From positions 550,930,136 to 550,994,135 of the forward strand of contig NC_081413.1 in the NCBI RefSeq assembly GCF_030272615.1: 64,000 nucleotides of DNA, written 5' to 3'. A program made the translations under genes and the position numbers. Numbering within the stretch: the stretch's first letter is position 1; each line of letters opens with the position of its first letter. Below are positions 44,776 to 54,611 of this stretch, in pieces. Source of the DNA: Cryptomeria japonica. Taxonomy: Eukaryota; Streptophyta; Pinopsida; Cupressales; Cupressaceae. The notes under the pieces are model-generated. The model had not been told where the DNA came from. It did not search any database and saw only the letters and a list, made by a program, of their open reading frames with translations.

Positions 44776-47105
44776 CTTGTCCCTTTGCATTTAACATTTT
44801 GTTGCAGATTTTGCATTTTTGAAGTTGCAGATCGGACGATTTCGACGACATTTTAGGTTTTTTTCGCGTCTGCGAGTGTTCGGATCGCGTTTTTGTATTT
44901 CAGAGGCGTCTGTGACATCTTTTATCGCGTCTGTGTTTCTGTCATTTTCTATTTTTGCAGGTTTCCGAAAGTCGCGTCTGTGATCCCGAATCGCGTCTGT
45001 GAACCCTCTGATCGCGTCTGCAGAATAAAAAGGCGTCTGTGTTCTGAAATCACGTCTGAGAATCACAGAGCCGCGTCTGTGTCGGACAGACGCGTCTGTG
45101 TCTAGTATAACAGCGTCTGTGCATTCTGTTTTGCAAAATTTTTTTCAAGTTTTTCGATTCGGGTTTTCGGATTTTGTACTTAGGGTTTCAGATCTGGTTT
45201 ATTTTTGGCTAACCTTTGCAGATCTAGCTAACCTGGTTTGTGCAGCTTGCTTTGGAGACAAATACGTTTTTGTTGAAGGCCCCTTTTCACAAAGTCTTTT
45301 TGGGTTTTCTTAAAATTTACCTAACTTGTGTGCTTGCAGGAAGGGGTTATCATTTGAAACAACCCAAACTACTAACAATTTTGTTGCAGGGCCTTAGCTA
45401 GGGTTTTGTAATTTTATTTGTGTGCCTTGTCTTCATAGCTTAGCAAACACTTCAATTGGTGCACTAAAATTGAACCATTGTCTTTTGTGTCTTGAGCAAT
45501 AGGCTCTTTTTGTTTATTCTTTAGAGGGCCTGTCTTCCCGTGTGGTCATTAGGACTACTAGTGAGAAGAGAACGACCCAAGTGGTAGCAAAAGAAAAGCC
45601 ATCTTCTTCCAAGCCACTATAATCAAATGTATTCATGGTGAAAACTATGAATAACGTGTGCTGATTAGTTCATACCGACACTATGTCTCCCCATAAACCC
45701 GTTTGATCAAATTTATTTGATCATTTGTAGGGCGTAACCCCTACCGGCTGGGAGCCTTCTGTATTTACAGAGCTGAAAGTGCCGCATGTATGGCCACACG
45801 AGCGGATGCCCTTACTAGTACCTCATTGTTTTAGATGCCCAAATCCTTCTAGTTGTTGAGGCAGGAGGTCGGACCTCTGGTAGCGGCCCACACACATACG
45901 GTTCTTAGTAGAGATACAAAGTTCGCCATGGGGAGTTTTCATGGGGACTGATGCTTGGCTGACCCGAGAAGTGAGTGCCGAGGGTGGAGCCAGTGAGGTC
46001 AAGCATCTAAGTATCCGCTCTGAATAGCGTAGCCTCGGGGGTAAAACCCCATGTGGGATCAACAATTATTGTCCTGGCCAGCCATAAGAATTGTGCTTGA
46101 CTTATGATAAACACTCAAACAATCAAGACAAAACAGCAAAACATTGTGTCTTTTGTGTCTTCAAGTGTATGCAAAAACTTTTTACATCAAACAACACACT
46201 TTTTGGAGTCTAAACAGTCTGCAAACATTGGGTCATCAACACTGTGTCCTCTTGTCACGAAAAACAGTCGAAAAATCAGATTTGGTCACAGCAAAACAAA
46301 TTCACAGATAGGAAAGATTGCACTAAGGTTACAGAAACGCGTCTGTGTCTGTTAAAACCGCGTCTGTGTCTGATAAACGCGTCTGTGAAGTACAGAATAG
46401 CGTCTGTGTTTTTATCAGCGTCTGTGTCGAACATAGACACGTCTGTGTCTGGAAATAGCGTCTGTGAAGTATACAGGCGCGTCTGTGTCCACAATTGCAA
46501 AAATCTCAGTCTTAGCAAACATCAACAGGAAATCTCAGAATCACGTTTGTGTCAAACAGAATAGCGTCTGTGTCTTAAAACCGCGTCTGTGAAGTATACA
46601 GAGGCGTCTGTGTCAGGATTTGAAAAAATTTTAACAGTCAAGCAAACAAAGAAATCAGTTTCGGCACACTTGAGCTTCCTAGATTGTCTCTTCAGGTTCA
46701 TCTAGCATTCAGTCTGTTCTAAGGTCTTACACAGTCCATCATTGCTTCATACCTCATTTTACAGTCATACTTGTCTAAACTTGAGTCAAAAAGGTCACTT
46801 GCTTGTCCTCACTATACTTTGTCAACACACTACATACAACAACACTTTGCTAAGTGGTCCCTCATCAAAGTTTCTTACCTTTGGGTCTCATTTGGTCTTA
46901 CTTAGAGTCAAGGTCAGCTTACCTCATCAAGAGAAACTATCCTCTCTTTGGAAGTCACACCTACTCTACAACATACATATTTGGTCTTACACTTTGGACA
47001 TTGCAAGTAAACTTCAGATTCATTTACATTCCATACAACTCTTGGTCTTACATACTCTTGTCATTTTCGTCTAAGTCTCTCACATATTGGTCTAACACCT
47101 AGTTC
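44776..47105 (+). other. Leader of young Tat element with GCGTCTGTG arrays
   Basis: Non-coding leader between LTR and gag. Two clusters of GCGTCTGTG lie at about 44865-45125 and 46338-46615, each with about 12 units spaced 17-30 bp. Between them lies a less repetitive block (about 45690-46085) containing GAGAAGTGAGT and a possible CCGAGG/CCTCGG pairing. That block resembles 36165-36280 of the older element. Several TTTGCAG-type acceptor words suggest the leader could be spliced, but I cannot show it. Short frames here are not genes. Confidence 0.65.
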
Positions 47106-49232
47106 ATGGTTGAAACCCGTCTTCAAAAATCTAGGAGAAAAGCTAAAGAAGCTCAAGGGCCCGTAAACATGAGTTCTTATGAGTATGACAATGATGTCTT
47201 CTACAATCCTGAGCACACTACATTACCAGACATGAATGTTTATAGACACAATCCAAATATGGAAAGCGCAAACGCTATACACAACGCTACACACAATGAT
47301 AATGTGGACAATTCTTCAATACTATCAGCAGACATACAAGAATCTATAATGGATCCTCAATTCAATAGATTGGTTGAAGAGATAATGAGGAGAGATCGTC
47401 AATACTTTTTAAACATGATGGCACAAAGTGGAGCTAAAATACCACATGATTTTGACTTATCTCAACTTATGGAAAGTCGACCCTCACAACAAACTCAATC
47501 CAACATGGATCAAAGGAGACCAAATAGTGGAGGAAATAGAGGACCGAATATGATGCCTGAGTCACCATCAGTTTTGCTTCAGAAACCAGCAATCCCACAT
47601 ACACAAGCTCAAATGCACGATACTTACACTCAAAGACCATCATGGAGGCCTTATGTTCAAACACATGCTCAAGATATGGGTCAACCAAGACAAATGGATA
47701 CTCAAGGACTTCCTCAAAATTTTGACACAAGGAGACCTCATGCCAAAATTGGGGGCAACACAATGGAAAATGAAAGACCTATTGAATATGGTTTATACAC
47801 ACAAAACAGATATGGGGTCCCTCAACAAGAAATTATGCCAAGTGCTCCATACATGTCGCAACAATATAGACCTCCATATGGACATGTCTACGATCAGTAT
47901 CATCCATACATGCAACAAGCTCCTCCTCAAATGGGTGTTTCAAACATGGGATATGCTACAAGAAATCCATCTCCTCCCAAAAATAATTTGGAGCAACAAA
48001 TTAGAGATCTACAAAAGAAAGTGGAAGACATGGGCACATCAAAACCCACATATACTATGAGAGATATATGCCCTTATCCCTTTGATAAGAGCATTCCAAT
48101 GCCTCCGTTTCCTCCGCACTTTGCAACACCGAAATTTGACAAATATAGAGGGAGAGGAGATCCCAAGGCACACATAAGACAATTCTTCACAGCTTGCATT
48201 GAGGTAGCGGCAGAAGAAACATACTTAATGAGGTTGTTCCCACAGAGCTTAGGAGATCAAGCGATGGAATGGTTTTCTCAATTACCTCCTGGTATTAAGT
48301 CATGGGGTGACTTGGCAGAGGCATTCATTCAACATTTCTCTTACAACATTGAAACAGATGTCTCAGTTACTACCTTGTGCAATACGAAACAAAAAGAAGG
48401 AGAATCTTTTGCGTCATTTTTGCAAAGATGGAGGAACTTAGCTAGCAGATGCTCTTGTGAAATCCCGCAAAAACAAATGGTGGAAATGTTCACACAAAAT
48501 GTTAACAAGGCTATTGGTTATGATCTCAGAAAAGCTTGTTTGTCTACATTCAAGGATGTCATTGAAAAGGGCCTAGCAACAGAAAGAGTCTTAATTGAAC
48601 AAGGAGTTATCAAACTATTCAAAGAAAACAAAGAGGACTTTAAGGGAAAGGACAAACCAAAGTTTTGGAACAAGAACAAGAACACAGTTAATGATGGTGT
48701 TGTTGATGCTAACACAGTGAGACCAAAGTTCATCTTTTCTGGATCAAATTCTACCAACAATCAAGTGAACAATCAAACGGCTGCTAGACCACGAAGGAAG
48801 TACACTCCATTGGGAGAACCACTTGAATCAGTATTCAAAAAGCTTGTAGCAAACAAAGTGATCACGGTCCCAGATTTTCCTCCATATGAACCAAAGGTAA
48901 AACCGAATTGGTGGAATGATGATGAATATTGTGAATTTCATAAGAGCAAGGGTCACAAGACAAGTAATTGCCATCGATTGAAAAACATTGTACAAGATCT
49001 CATTGACAGAGGAGATATTGAGATTGAGGGACATTCATCTAACCAAGAGCATGAGGTGTTTAAGGAACCATTCCCAAAACATGACAAGGGAAAAGGCAAA
49101 GTCACAGATGATCAAGCCAATTACACCAGAACATCTTACAATTATGATTCCACTATTAATCACATCTCAATGGACAATCATATTTCTACCATTACTATCA
49201 AAAATAAAAATCCTGAGAATCCTCCTCAGTGA
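47106..49232 (+). CDS. Tat gag
   Basis: The frame has 708 codons from the ATG at 47106. The first 310 residues are Asn/Gln/Pro-rich and low in structure. The retrotransposon gag core follows (about residues 320-465, with Pro-Tyr-Pro-Phe-Asp-Lys-Ser, Phe-Asp-Lys-Tyr and Ala-Met-Glu-Trp-Phe). Near residues 608-622 there is a Cys-x2-His-x4-His-x4-Cys finger typical of Tat-lineage gag rather than the usual knuckle. It would form the particle and bind RNA. The frame ends at a TGA (49230-49232) after Pro-Pro-Gln, where a Trp is likely, and the same frame continues directly into pol. Gag and pol were therefore probably one polyprotein, unless the TGA is read through. Confidence 0.88.
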   Translation: MVETRLQKSRRKAKEAQGPVNMSSYEYDNDVFYNPEHTTLPDMNVYRHNPNMESANAIHNATHNDNVDNSSILSADIQESIMDPQFNRLVEEIMRRDRQYFLNMMAQSGAKIPHDFDLSQLMESRPSQQTQSNMDQRRPNSGGNRGPNMMPESPSVLLQKPAIPHTQAQMHDTYTQRPSWRPYVQTHAQDMGQPRQMDTQGLPQNFDTRRPHAKIGGNTMENERPIEYGLYTQNRYGVPQQEIMPSAPYMSQQYRPPYGHVYDQYHPYMQQAPPQMGVSNMGYATRNPSPPKNNLEQQIRDLQKKVEDMGTSKPTYTMRDICPYPFDKSIPMPPFPPHFATPKFDKYRGRGDPKAHIRQFFTACIEVAAEETYLMRLFPQSLGDQAMEWFSQLPPGIKSWGDLAEAFIQHFSYNIETDVSVTTLCNTKQKEGESFASFLQRWRNLASRCSCEIPQKQMVEMFTQNVNKAIGYDLRKACLSTFKDVIEKGLATERVLIEQGVIKLFKENKEDFKGKDKPKFWNKNKNTVNDGVVDANTVRPKFIFSGSNSTNNQVNNQTAARPRRKYTPLGEPLESVFKKLVANKVITVPDFPPYEPKVKPNWWNDDEYCEFHKSKGHKTSNCHRLKNIVQDLIDRGDIEIEGHSSNQEHEVFKEPFPKHDKGKGKVTDDQANYTRTSYNYDSTINHISMDNHISTITIKNKNPENPPQ

Positions 49233-52200
49233 CCTAAAATTGTCCTAAAAGGTGTGGGATCTTCATCCGAAGCTACCTCTGAATGTCATGTTACAACCCG
49301 TCGAGGTAAGATCACATTGCCAGGAACCTCTTCTAAGAATACCAATCTTCCGTCAACTAAGCCTGAGTACGATCTTGTAGAGCAATTAGGGAAAACACCC
49401 GCACTCATCTCTATTCTTGAGCTCTTACGTATATCTCCTGCACATAAAGCTGTCCTTGACAAAACCTTGAGAGATACTGCTGTCCCTACGGATTTAAACG
49501 TGGATCAGTTTCAAGCCATGGTGGGATACCTATCTGTTCCACACTCCCTCACATTTACAGAAGCCGATGACGCCTCCATAAGTCAGCCTCACAATGCACC
49601 TCTACATATTGAAGCCTTCATACATAAACACCGAATAAAACGAGTCCTGATAGATGGAGGAGCAGGTCTTAATATTTGTACATTGAGCACCATCAGACAA
49701 TTGGGATATTCTGACAAAGCTGTGAATGCTACAAACCAAATCACTATTAAGGCTTATGATGATGAAGAGCGCTCGTCCAAGGGCACGGTCATCTTACCAC
49801 TCAGAATAGGGCCAGTAACAAAGGACGTGATTTGTCAAGTCCTGGATCTAGACCTCACGTATAACATATTGCTAGGACGTCCATGGATTCATGAAATGAG
49901 AGCGGTCCCATCAACATACCATCAGTGCATAAAATTTCCTCATAATGGAGTCGAGGTAACGGTCAATGGTGATCCAAATCCATTCATATATTGCAATAAC
50001 TTGAGATCACATACTGAGATTATCATTCCCAGCAATCGTGAGGCTACTCCTTCTTCAGCATATATTGATCCTGAGTCATTAAAGCCCTCGACATCCAAAC
50101 AAGGTGAACTTAGAGCCAAGTTTCAAGACAAAGGCATGGGAGAATACACTCTGAATCAAACAATGTTCTTACGACAAGTCGTGAACTCCCCCAAGGAATA
50201 TGGGAGACCACATCCAAATAAGCAAATCTCCATCATGCTCCTCAAATGGGATCCTACCGTCTTTCAAAAATGGGGCGAACTAGAGGAAGAAAGTTTATAT
50301 AAAATGCTATATAAGGACGCTGAAGATGATACACATGATCAAATTATAATACCCTGTGAAAACTATGGTAAAGGTTTCAAAATTCTGCAGAGATTCGGGT
50401 ATGATGGAAAAAGTCCTCTCGGACTACGCAAAGAAGGTGTCATGGAGCCTCTGCAACCTGAGCTAACTACAAGAAGGGAACGCTCTAAGGGGCTTGGTTT
50501 TCTAAACCCCAAGATTCAAAACAAGAGAACAAAACAGATATGGCGAGTCAAAGTGGCTGAAGTTCAACAAGAGGATAATTATTCCACAGACTCAAATGAG
50601 TGGGAATGGGGTTCAGGCAAATCCTCCAGCGATTATGAACTCAATGAGACATTTAGAGAGCCAGATGAACCTACAGAGGAGGAGGAGTTTTACAAGAAAT
50701 TCAGAGTTGGTCAAGAACCGACCCATAAGGATCCCGCACAAGCTTCGTTTCAAGGCCCTAGGTCAGGATCACATAGGATGAGGACACCTGTCCCTGAGGG
50801 TGCTACTAGTGATGATAATTTGGACTCACTCACGATCGAAACTGATGAGGAGAGTGCCATTGACGACCTCGATGACTATCTCGACATACCTGAATATAAC
50901 CACATCTTCACTATTAGCCTGGCGGATTCTAAAAACACTAAGGACCTTCCCCTCGTTCACCCCCAACTCATTGACTGGGATCAGGATGGACCACCACAGA
51001 TTGATACATTTCAAAATGACGAAGCTATTGTTGATTATCTTGGCATTCGCGATGATCTTCCTCTTGGAGACCATAAAGCAGGATACGCCATAGAGCTAAA
51101 TAACATGGCATACTTTGGTGAGGGTGTCGGGCCTTCTAGTCGCAAAAATGTGAAAATAAAGACAAAACAAGGGTCTTATGGCGAAAACCACACTGTGGCG
51201 CTCTCTGACTCTAAAAAAGTAAAAAGAAAGGACGTATCTGAGGGTGAAAACCTCTCTGAGGCGCCCGAAGATGGAAGGCTTGACATTCTCCCAGCGTCAT
51301 ACGAGGAAAAATCATCCATGTTGGTAGAGGAGACTATAAAGACAAACATTGGTACAGCAGAGGTTCCACACAACATATTTTTGGCTCAATCATTGACAGA
51401 GGCCGAGAAAACAAGGTTCATAAGCTTCTTTAAGGAACGACAAGTCAACTTCGCATGGTCTTATGCTGATATGCCTGGACTAGACCCCGACTTAGTAATG
51501 CATCATTTAACAGTCAAACCGGGGGCAAAACCAGTAAAACAGAAATTGAGAAAAATGCATCCACAGGTGGCATTATTAGTCAAGGCAGAGCTGGAGAAAT
51601 TACTAGATGTCGGATTCATACGCCCAATTGATTATCCTGAATGGATTTCCAACTTAGTACCTGTTAGCAAACCAGATCGCAGCATCCGAATATGTACAGA
51701 CTTCAGGGATATCAACAAGGCTTGTCCGAAGGACGATTTCCCATTACCAAACATTGATTTAATTGTTGATCTCACAGCAGGCCATGAGATGTTATCTTTA
51801 ATGGACGGATTCTCTGGATATAATCAGATCAGGATTGCACCTGAAGATCAACATAAAACATCATTCACTTGTCCATGGGGAACCTTCTGCTGGAATGTCA
51901 TGCCCTTTGGGCTGAAAAATGCAGGTGCCACGTATCAACGAGCCATGACTACTATCTTCCATGATCTCATGCATGTAAAGGTGGAAGATTATGTCGACGA
52001 CCTTTTGGTTAAATCAATAGATAGAAATACACACTTGGACATACTTTCAGTTGCTTTTGATAGGCTGGAAAAATACAAGGTAAGATTAAACCCAAAGAAA
52101 TGTGTCTTTGGAGTAACCTCCGGGAAGCTCCTAGGATTCATTGTGTCTAAAAGAGGAATAGAAGCGGATCCAGCAAAAGTCAAGGCTATCTTGGACATGC

Positions 52201-52865
52201 CGCCACCCAAGAATATCAGTCAACTTCGGTCTTTACAAGGGAGACTCCAGTCTATACGAAGATTCATAGCACAACTTGCAGATAAGTGTAATCCTTTCCA
52301 GCACCTGCTACACAAAAACATTAAGTTCAAATGGGACGAGAACTGTCAACAGGCTTTTCAGGCACTTAAAGACTATCTTTTGAACCCGCCAGTTTTGATG
52401 CCACCAATTCCGAATCAACCATTGCTACTTTACATATCAGCTACTCCAACAGCACTGGGGGCACTACTAGCACAGCAAATACCTGACGGCAAGGAAAAAG
52501 CAGTCTACTATATCAGTCGCACATTGGTGGGATATGAGCTCAACTACACACCAATTGAGCGTGCATGTCTCGCTGTGGTCTTCGCTTCACAAAAATTACG
52601 ACATTATATGCTCACGCACAAGACCAAGTTGATTGCCAGAATTGATCCACTAAAATATCTGCTCAACAAAGCTACACTTACTGGGCGACTGGCCAAGTGG
52701 GTAATGATTTTGAGTGAATTCGACATTGAATACGTGGACAGAAAAGTCATCAAAGGACAAGCCATCGCAGATCAACTGGCAGATGCTCCCATGATAGATG
52801 ATGTTCCTTTACAGTCAGAATTTCCAGATGAGTCTATTCTAACAATATCACCTGCAAAGCCATGA
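49233..52865 (+). CDS. Tat pol, first part: protease, G-patch, reverse transcriptase, RNase H
   Basis: Continues in the gag frame. Residue numbers count from the first Met at 49254, which is probably not a real start. An aspartic protease has its active site as Asp-Gly-Gly-Ala at residue 134. A G-patch-like segment follows (about 368-420: Gly-Lys-Gly-Phe, then Lys-Gly-Leu-Gly-Phe), then an acidic linker, the RT with Cys-Thr-Asp-Phe-Arg-Asp-Ile-Asn-Lys and the Tyr-Val-Asp-Asp catalytic motif near residue 913, and the first RNase H (about 1050-1180). The linker holds two copies of the RNA hairpin described in the findings (51180-51202 and 51243-51265). The frame ends at a TGA (52863-52865), where a Trp is expected before the second RNase H. 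Confidence 0.9.
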   Translation, partial: PKIVLKGVGSSSEATSECHVTTRRGKITLPGTSSKNTNLPSTKPEYDLVEQLGKTPALISILELLRISPAHKAVLDKTLRDTAVPTDLNVDQFQAMVGYLSVPHSLTFTEADDASISQPHNAPLHIEAFIHKHRIKRVLIDGGAGLNICTLSTIRQLGYSDKAVNATNQITIKAYDDEERSSKGTVILPLRIGPVTKDVICQVLDLDLTYNILLGRPWIHEMRAVPSTYHQCIKFPHNGVEVTVNGDPNPFIYCNNLRSHTEIIIPSNREATPSSAYIDPESLKPSTSKQGELRAKFQDKGMGEYTLNQTMFLRQVVNSPKEYGRPHPNKQISIMLLKWDPTVFQKWGELEEESLYKMLYKDAEDDTHDQIIIPCENYGKGFKILQRFGYDGKSPLGLRKEGVMEPLQPELTTRRERSKGLGFLNPKIQNKRTKQIWRVKVAEVQQEDNYSTDSNEWEWGSGKSSSDYELNETFREPDEPTEEEEFYKKFRVGQEPTHKDPAQASFQGPRSGSHRMRTPVPEGATSDDNLDSLTIETDEESAIDDLDDYLDIPEYNHIFTISLADSKNTKDLPLVHPQLIDWDQDGPPQIDTFQNDEAIVDYLGIRDDLPLGDHKAGYAIELNNMAYFGEGVGPSSRKNVKIKTKQGSYGENHTVALSDSKKVKRKDVSEGENLSEAPEDGRLDILPASYEEKSSMLVEETIKTNIGTAEVPHNIFLAQSLTEAEKTRFISFFKERQVNFAWSYADMPGLDPDLVMHHLTVKPGAKPVKQKLRKMHPQVALLVKAELEKLLDVGFIRPIDYPEWISNLVPVSKPDRSIRICTDFRDINKACPKDDFPLPNIDLIVDLTAGHEMLSLMDGFSGYNQIRIAPEDQHKTSFTCPWGTFCWNVMPFGLKNAGATYQRAMTTIFHDLMHVKVEDYVDDLLVKSIDRNTHLDILSVAFDRLEKYKVRLNPKKCVFGVTSGKLLGFIVSKRGIEADPAKVKAILDMPPPKNISQLRSLQGRLQSIRRFIAQLADKCNPFQHLLHKNIKFKWDENCQQAFQALKDYLLNPPVLMPPIPNQPLLLYISATPTALGALLAQQIPDGKEKAVYYISRTLVGYELNYTPIERACLAVVFASQKLRHYMLTHKTKLIARIDPLKYLLNKATLTGRLAKWVMILSEFDIEYVDRKVIKGQAIADQLADAPMIDDVPLQSEFPDESILTISPAKP
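51180..51265 (+). promoter_or_regulatory. Two bulged RNA hairpins inside pol
   Basis: Copy A (51180-51202): GGCG, AAAA, CCAC, loop ACT, GTGG, CGCT. Copy B (51243-51265): GGTG, AAAA, CCTC, loop TCT, GAGG, CGCC. In each the outer four bases can pair with the last four, AAAA bulges, and the inner four-base arms are complementary but differ between copies. They correspond to 62835-62857 and 62898-62920 in the older element. Confidence 0.7.
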
Positions 52866-54611
52866 CAACTATACTTTGATGGCTCATACACACAGCACGG
52901 GGCAGGAGCGGGTATACTCTTTATAACTCCCCAAGGTGATTCTATACCAAAGTCATACCGCTTATCATTTCCTTGCACCAACAATATAGCGGAATACGAG
53001 GCATTAACAACGGGGTTAAGAATTGCAGTTCAGTGGAAGATCCAGGAACTTCGTGTTTTTGGCGATTCTCAACTTGTCATCCGTCAAGCAACTGATGATT
53101 ATCAAACAAAAGATGAAAAGCTAATGCCTTACAAACAACTGGTAGATGATCTGAAACAACACTTTGCAAAGATAGAGTTTGAGCAGATACCAAGAGAACA
53201 GAATCGCGCTGCTGATGCCATGGCTACAATTGCTTCACTCATTGACCTACCACAAAATGAGACCTGTTATGAGTTCCTGGTTGACAACCTGCTGATTCCG
53301 TCATATGAGATCACTCTCACGGAAATGATATGTGTTGTTGGTCCTGAATCCCAGTTATATGGTTCCATATTCACATACCTTCGCGACAACATCTTACCTC
53401 CCGATCTATCGAACAACCAACACCGCACTTTCATCCGCCAATCCTCCCGATACGTTATCCTAGCTGATATCCTATACCGACGAGGTCTAGATGGCACCCT
53501 CCTTAGATGTTTAGAGAGTGACGAAGCTCATATTGCGTTACGAGAAGTGCACGAAGGGATATGTGGTCCGCATACTAGTGGTCCTACCTTGGCCAAGAAA
53601 CTCATCAGGACTGGATACTACTGGCCTACTATGGAAAAAGATGCATATCAGTTTGTCAAGAGGTGTAAGCAGTGTCAAATTCATGGAGACCTCATACACG
53701 CACCAGCACAAGAACTACAGCCACTTGCATCTCCTTGGCCCTTTTGTCAGTGGGGACTCGATCTCATAGGCAAGATTCACCCTCCTTCTTCCAACGGACA
53801 TAAATTCATTATCACAGCCACGGAGTATTTCACAAAGTGGATTGAAGCCGTGCCTCTCACGCAAGTTACTGGGAAACAAATCGCTACTTTCATCCTGAAC
53901 TACATCATTTGCCGATATGGGATTCCTACTTCCATTATTACCGACAACGGGCGTCCTTTCAAGAATCAGGATGTTCGTGAACTCTGTGAGCGATTCCATA
54001 TCTCTCATCGTTTCTCCACACCATATTACCCCCAAGGTAATGGCCAAGCTGAGGCGTCTAACAAAACAATTCTCAAAATACTTAAAAAGACAGTCGACGA
54101 CGCTGGCCGTAACTGGCATGTCCAACTCAATCCCGCACTTTGGGCCTATCGTACCAGTGTCCGCACACCTACAGGAGCTACACCTTACTCACTTGTCTAT
54201 GGTGCTGAAGCCATCTTGCCTATTGAGGTCGAGTTACCTTCTTTACGGGTCTCCTTGAGAAACATAATCAACGATGAAGACTACAGGGTCTCTCGCCTAC
54301 AAGAACTAGAACTGCTGGAGGAACGACGACACACTGCTTTTAATCATCTCAAGGCTTACCAACAACGAATGAGTCGCAGTTACAATCACAAGGTCAAGCC
54401 TCGCACATTTGAGGTAGGTGACTTAGTCCTCAGAGAGAACCCCAAGAATCAGCAAGATAGAGAAAAGAAGGGCAAATTTGAACCCAACTGGCTTGGTCCT
54501 TACATCATTACAGCAGTATATGGATCTGGGGCATATCAACTCTCAACTACAGAAGGGGAATCCTTGGAGGATCCTATCAACAGCATGCACCTTCGCAGGT
54601 TCTACACATAA
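52866..54611 (+). CDS. Tat pol, second part: second (archaeal-type) RNase H and integrase
   Basis: Same frame as the preceding part, open from the codon after the TGA to 54611. It starts with Leu-Tyr-Phe-Asp-Gly-Ser and has Asn-Asn-Ile-Ala-Glu-Tyr-Glu-Ala and Gly-Asp-Ser-Gln-Leu-Val, the motifs of the extra RNase H that marks Tat/Ogre elements (52866-53240). Integrase follows: a His/His/Cys/Cys zinc segment (about 53545-53690, ending Cys-Lys-Gln-Cys) and the catalytic core with Asp in Gly-Leu-Asp-Leu-Ile-Gly, Asp in Thr-Asp-Asn-Gly and Glu in Gly-Gln-Ala-Glu-Ala-Ser. The C-terminal part ends with a Trp-Leu-Gly-Pro-Tyr motif. All DDE residues are present. I see no chromodomain. Confidence 0.9.
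   Translation, partial: QLYFDGSYTQHGAGAGILFITPQGDSIPKSYRLSFPCTNNIAEYEALTTGLRIAVQWKIQELRVFGDSQLVIRQATDDYQTKDEKLMPYKQLVDDLKQHFAKIEFEQIPREQNRAADAMATIASLIDLPQNETCYEFLVDNLLIPSYEITLTEMICVVGPESQLYGSIFTYLRDNILPPDLSNNQHRTFIRQSSRYVILADILYRRGLDGTLLRCLESDEAHIALREVHEGICGPHTSGPTLAKKLIRTGYYWPTMEKDAYQFVKRCKQCQIHGDLIHAPAQELQPLASPWPFCQWGLDLIGKIHPPSSNGHKFIITATEYFTKWIEAVPLTQVTGKQIATFILNYIICRYGIPTSIITDNGRPFKNQDVRELCERFHISHRFSTPYYPQGNGQAEASNKTILKILKKTVDDAGRNWHVQLNPALWAYRTSVRTPTGATPYSLVYGAEAILPIEVELPSLRVSLRNIINDEDYRVSRLQELELLEERRHTAFNHLKAYQQRMSRSYNHKVKPRTFEVGDLVLRENPKNQQDREKKGKFEPNWLGPYIITAVYGSGAYQLSTTEGESLEDPINSMHLRRFYT

Noticed and set aside
45600-46090. Hammerhead ribozyme in the leader (retrozyme-like)
   Set aside because: A CTGATG word is present near 45950 but the required CUGAUGA and GAAA core spacing and flanking helices were not found.
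44865-46615. CRISPR-like array
   Set aside because: Units are 9 bases with irregular spacers in a plant retrotransposon leader; no cas genes and no 25-40 bp repeat/spacer regularity.
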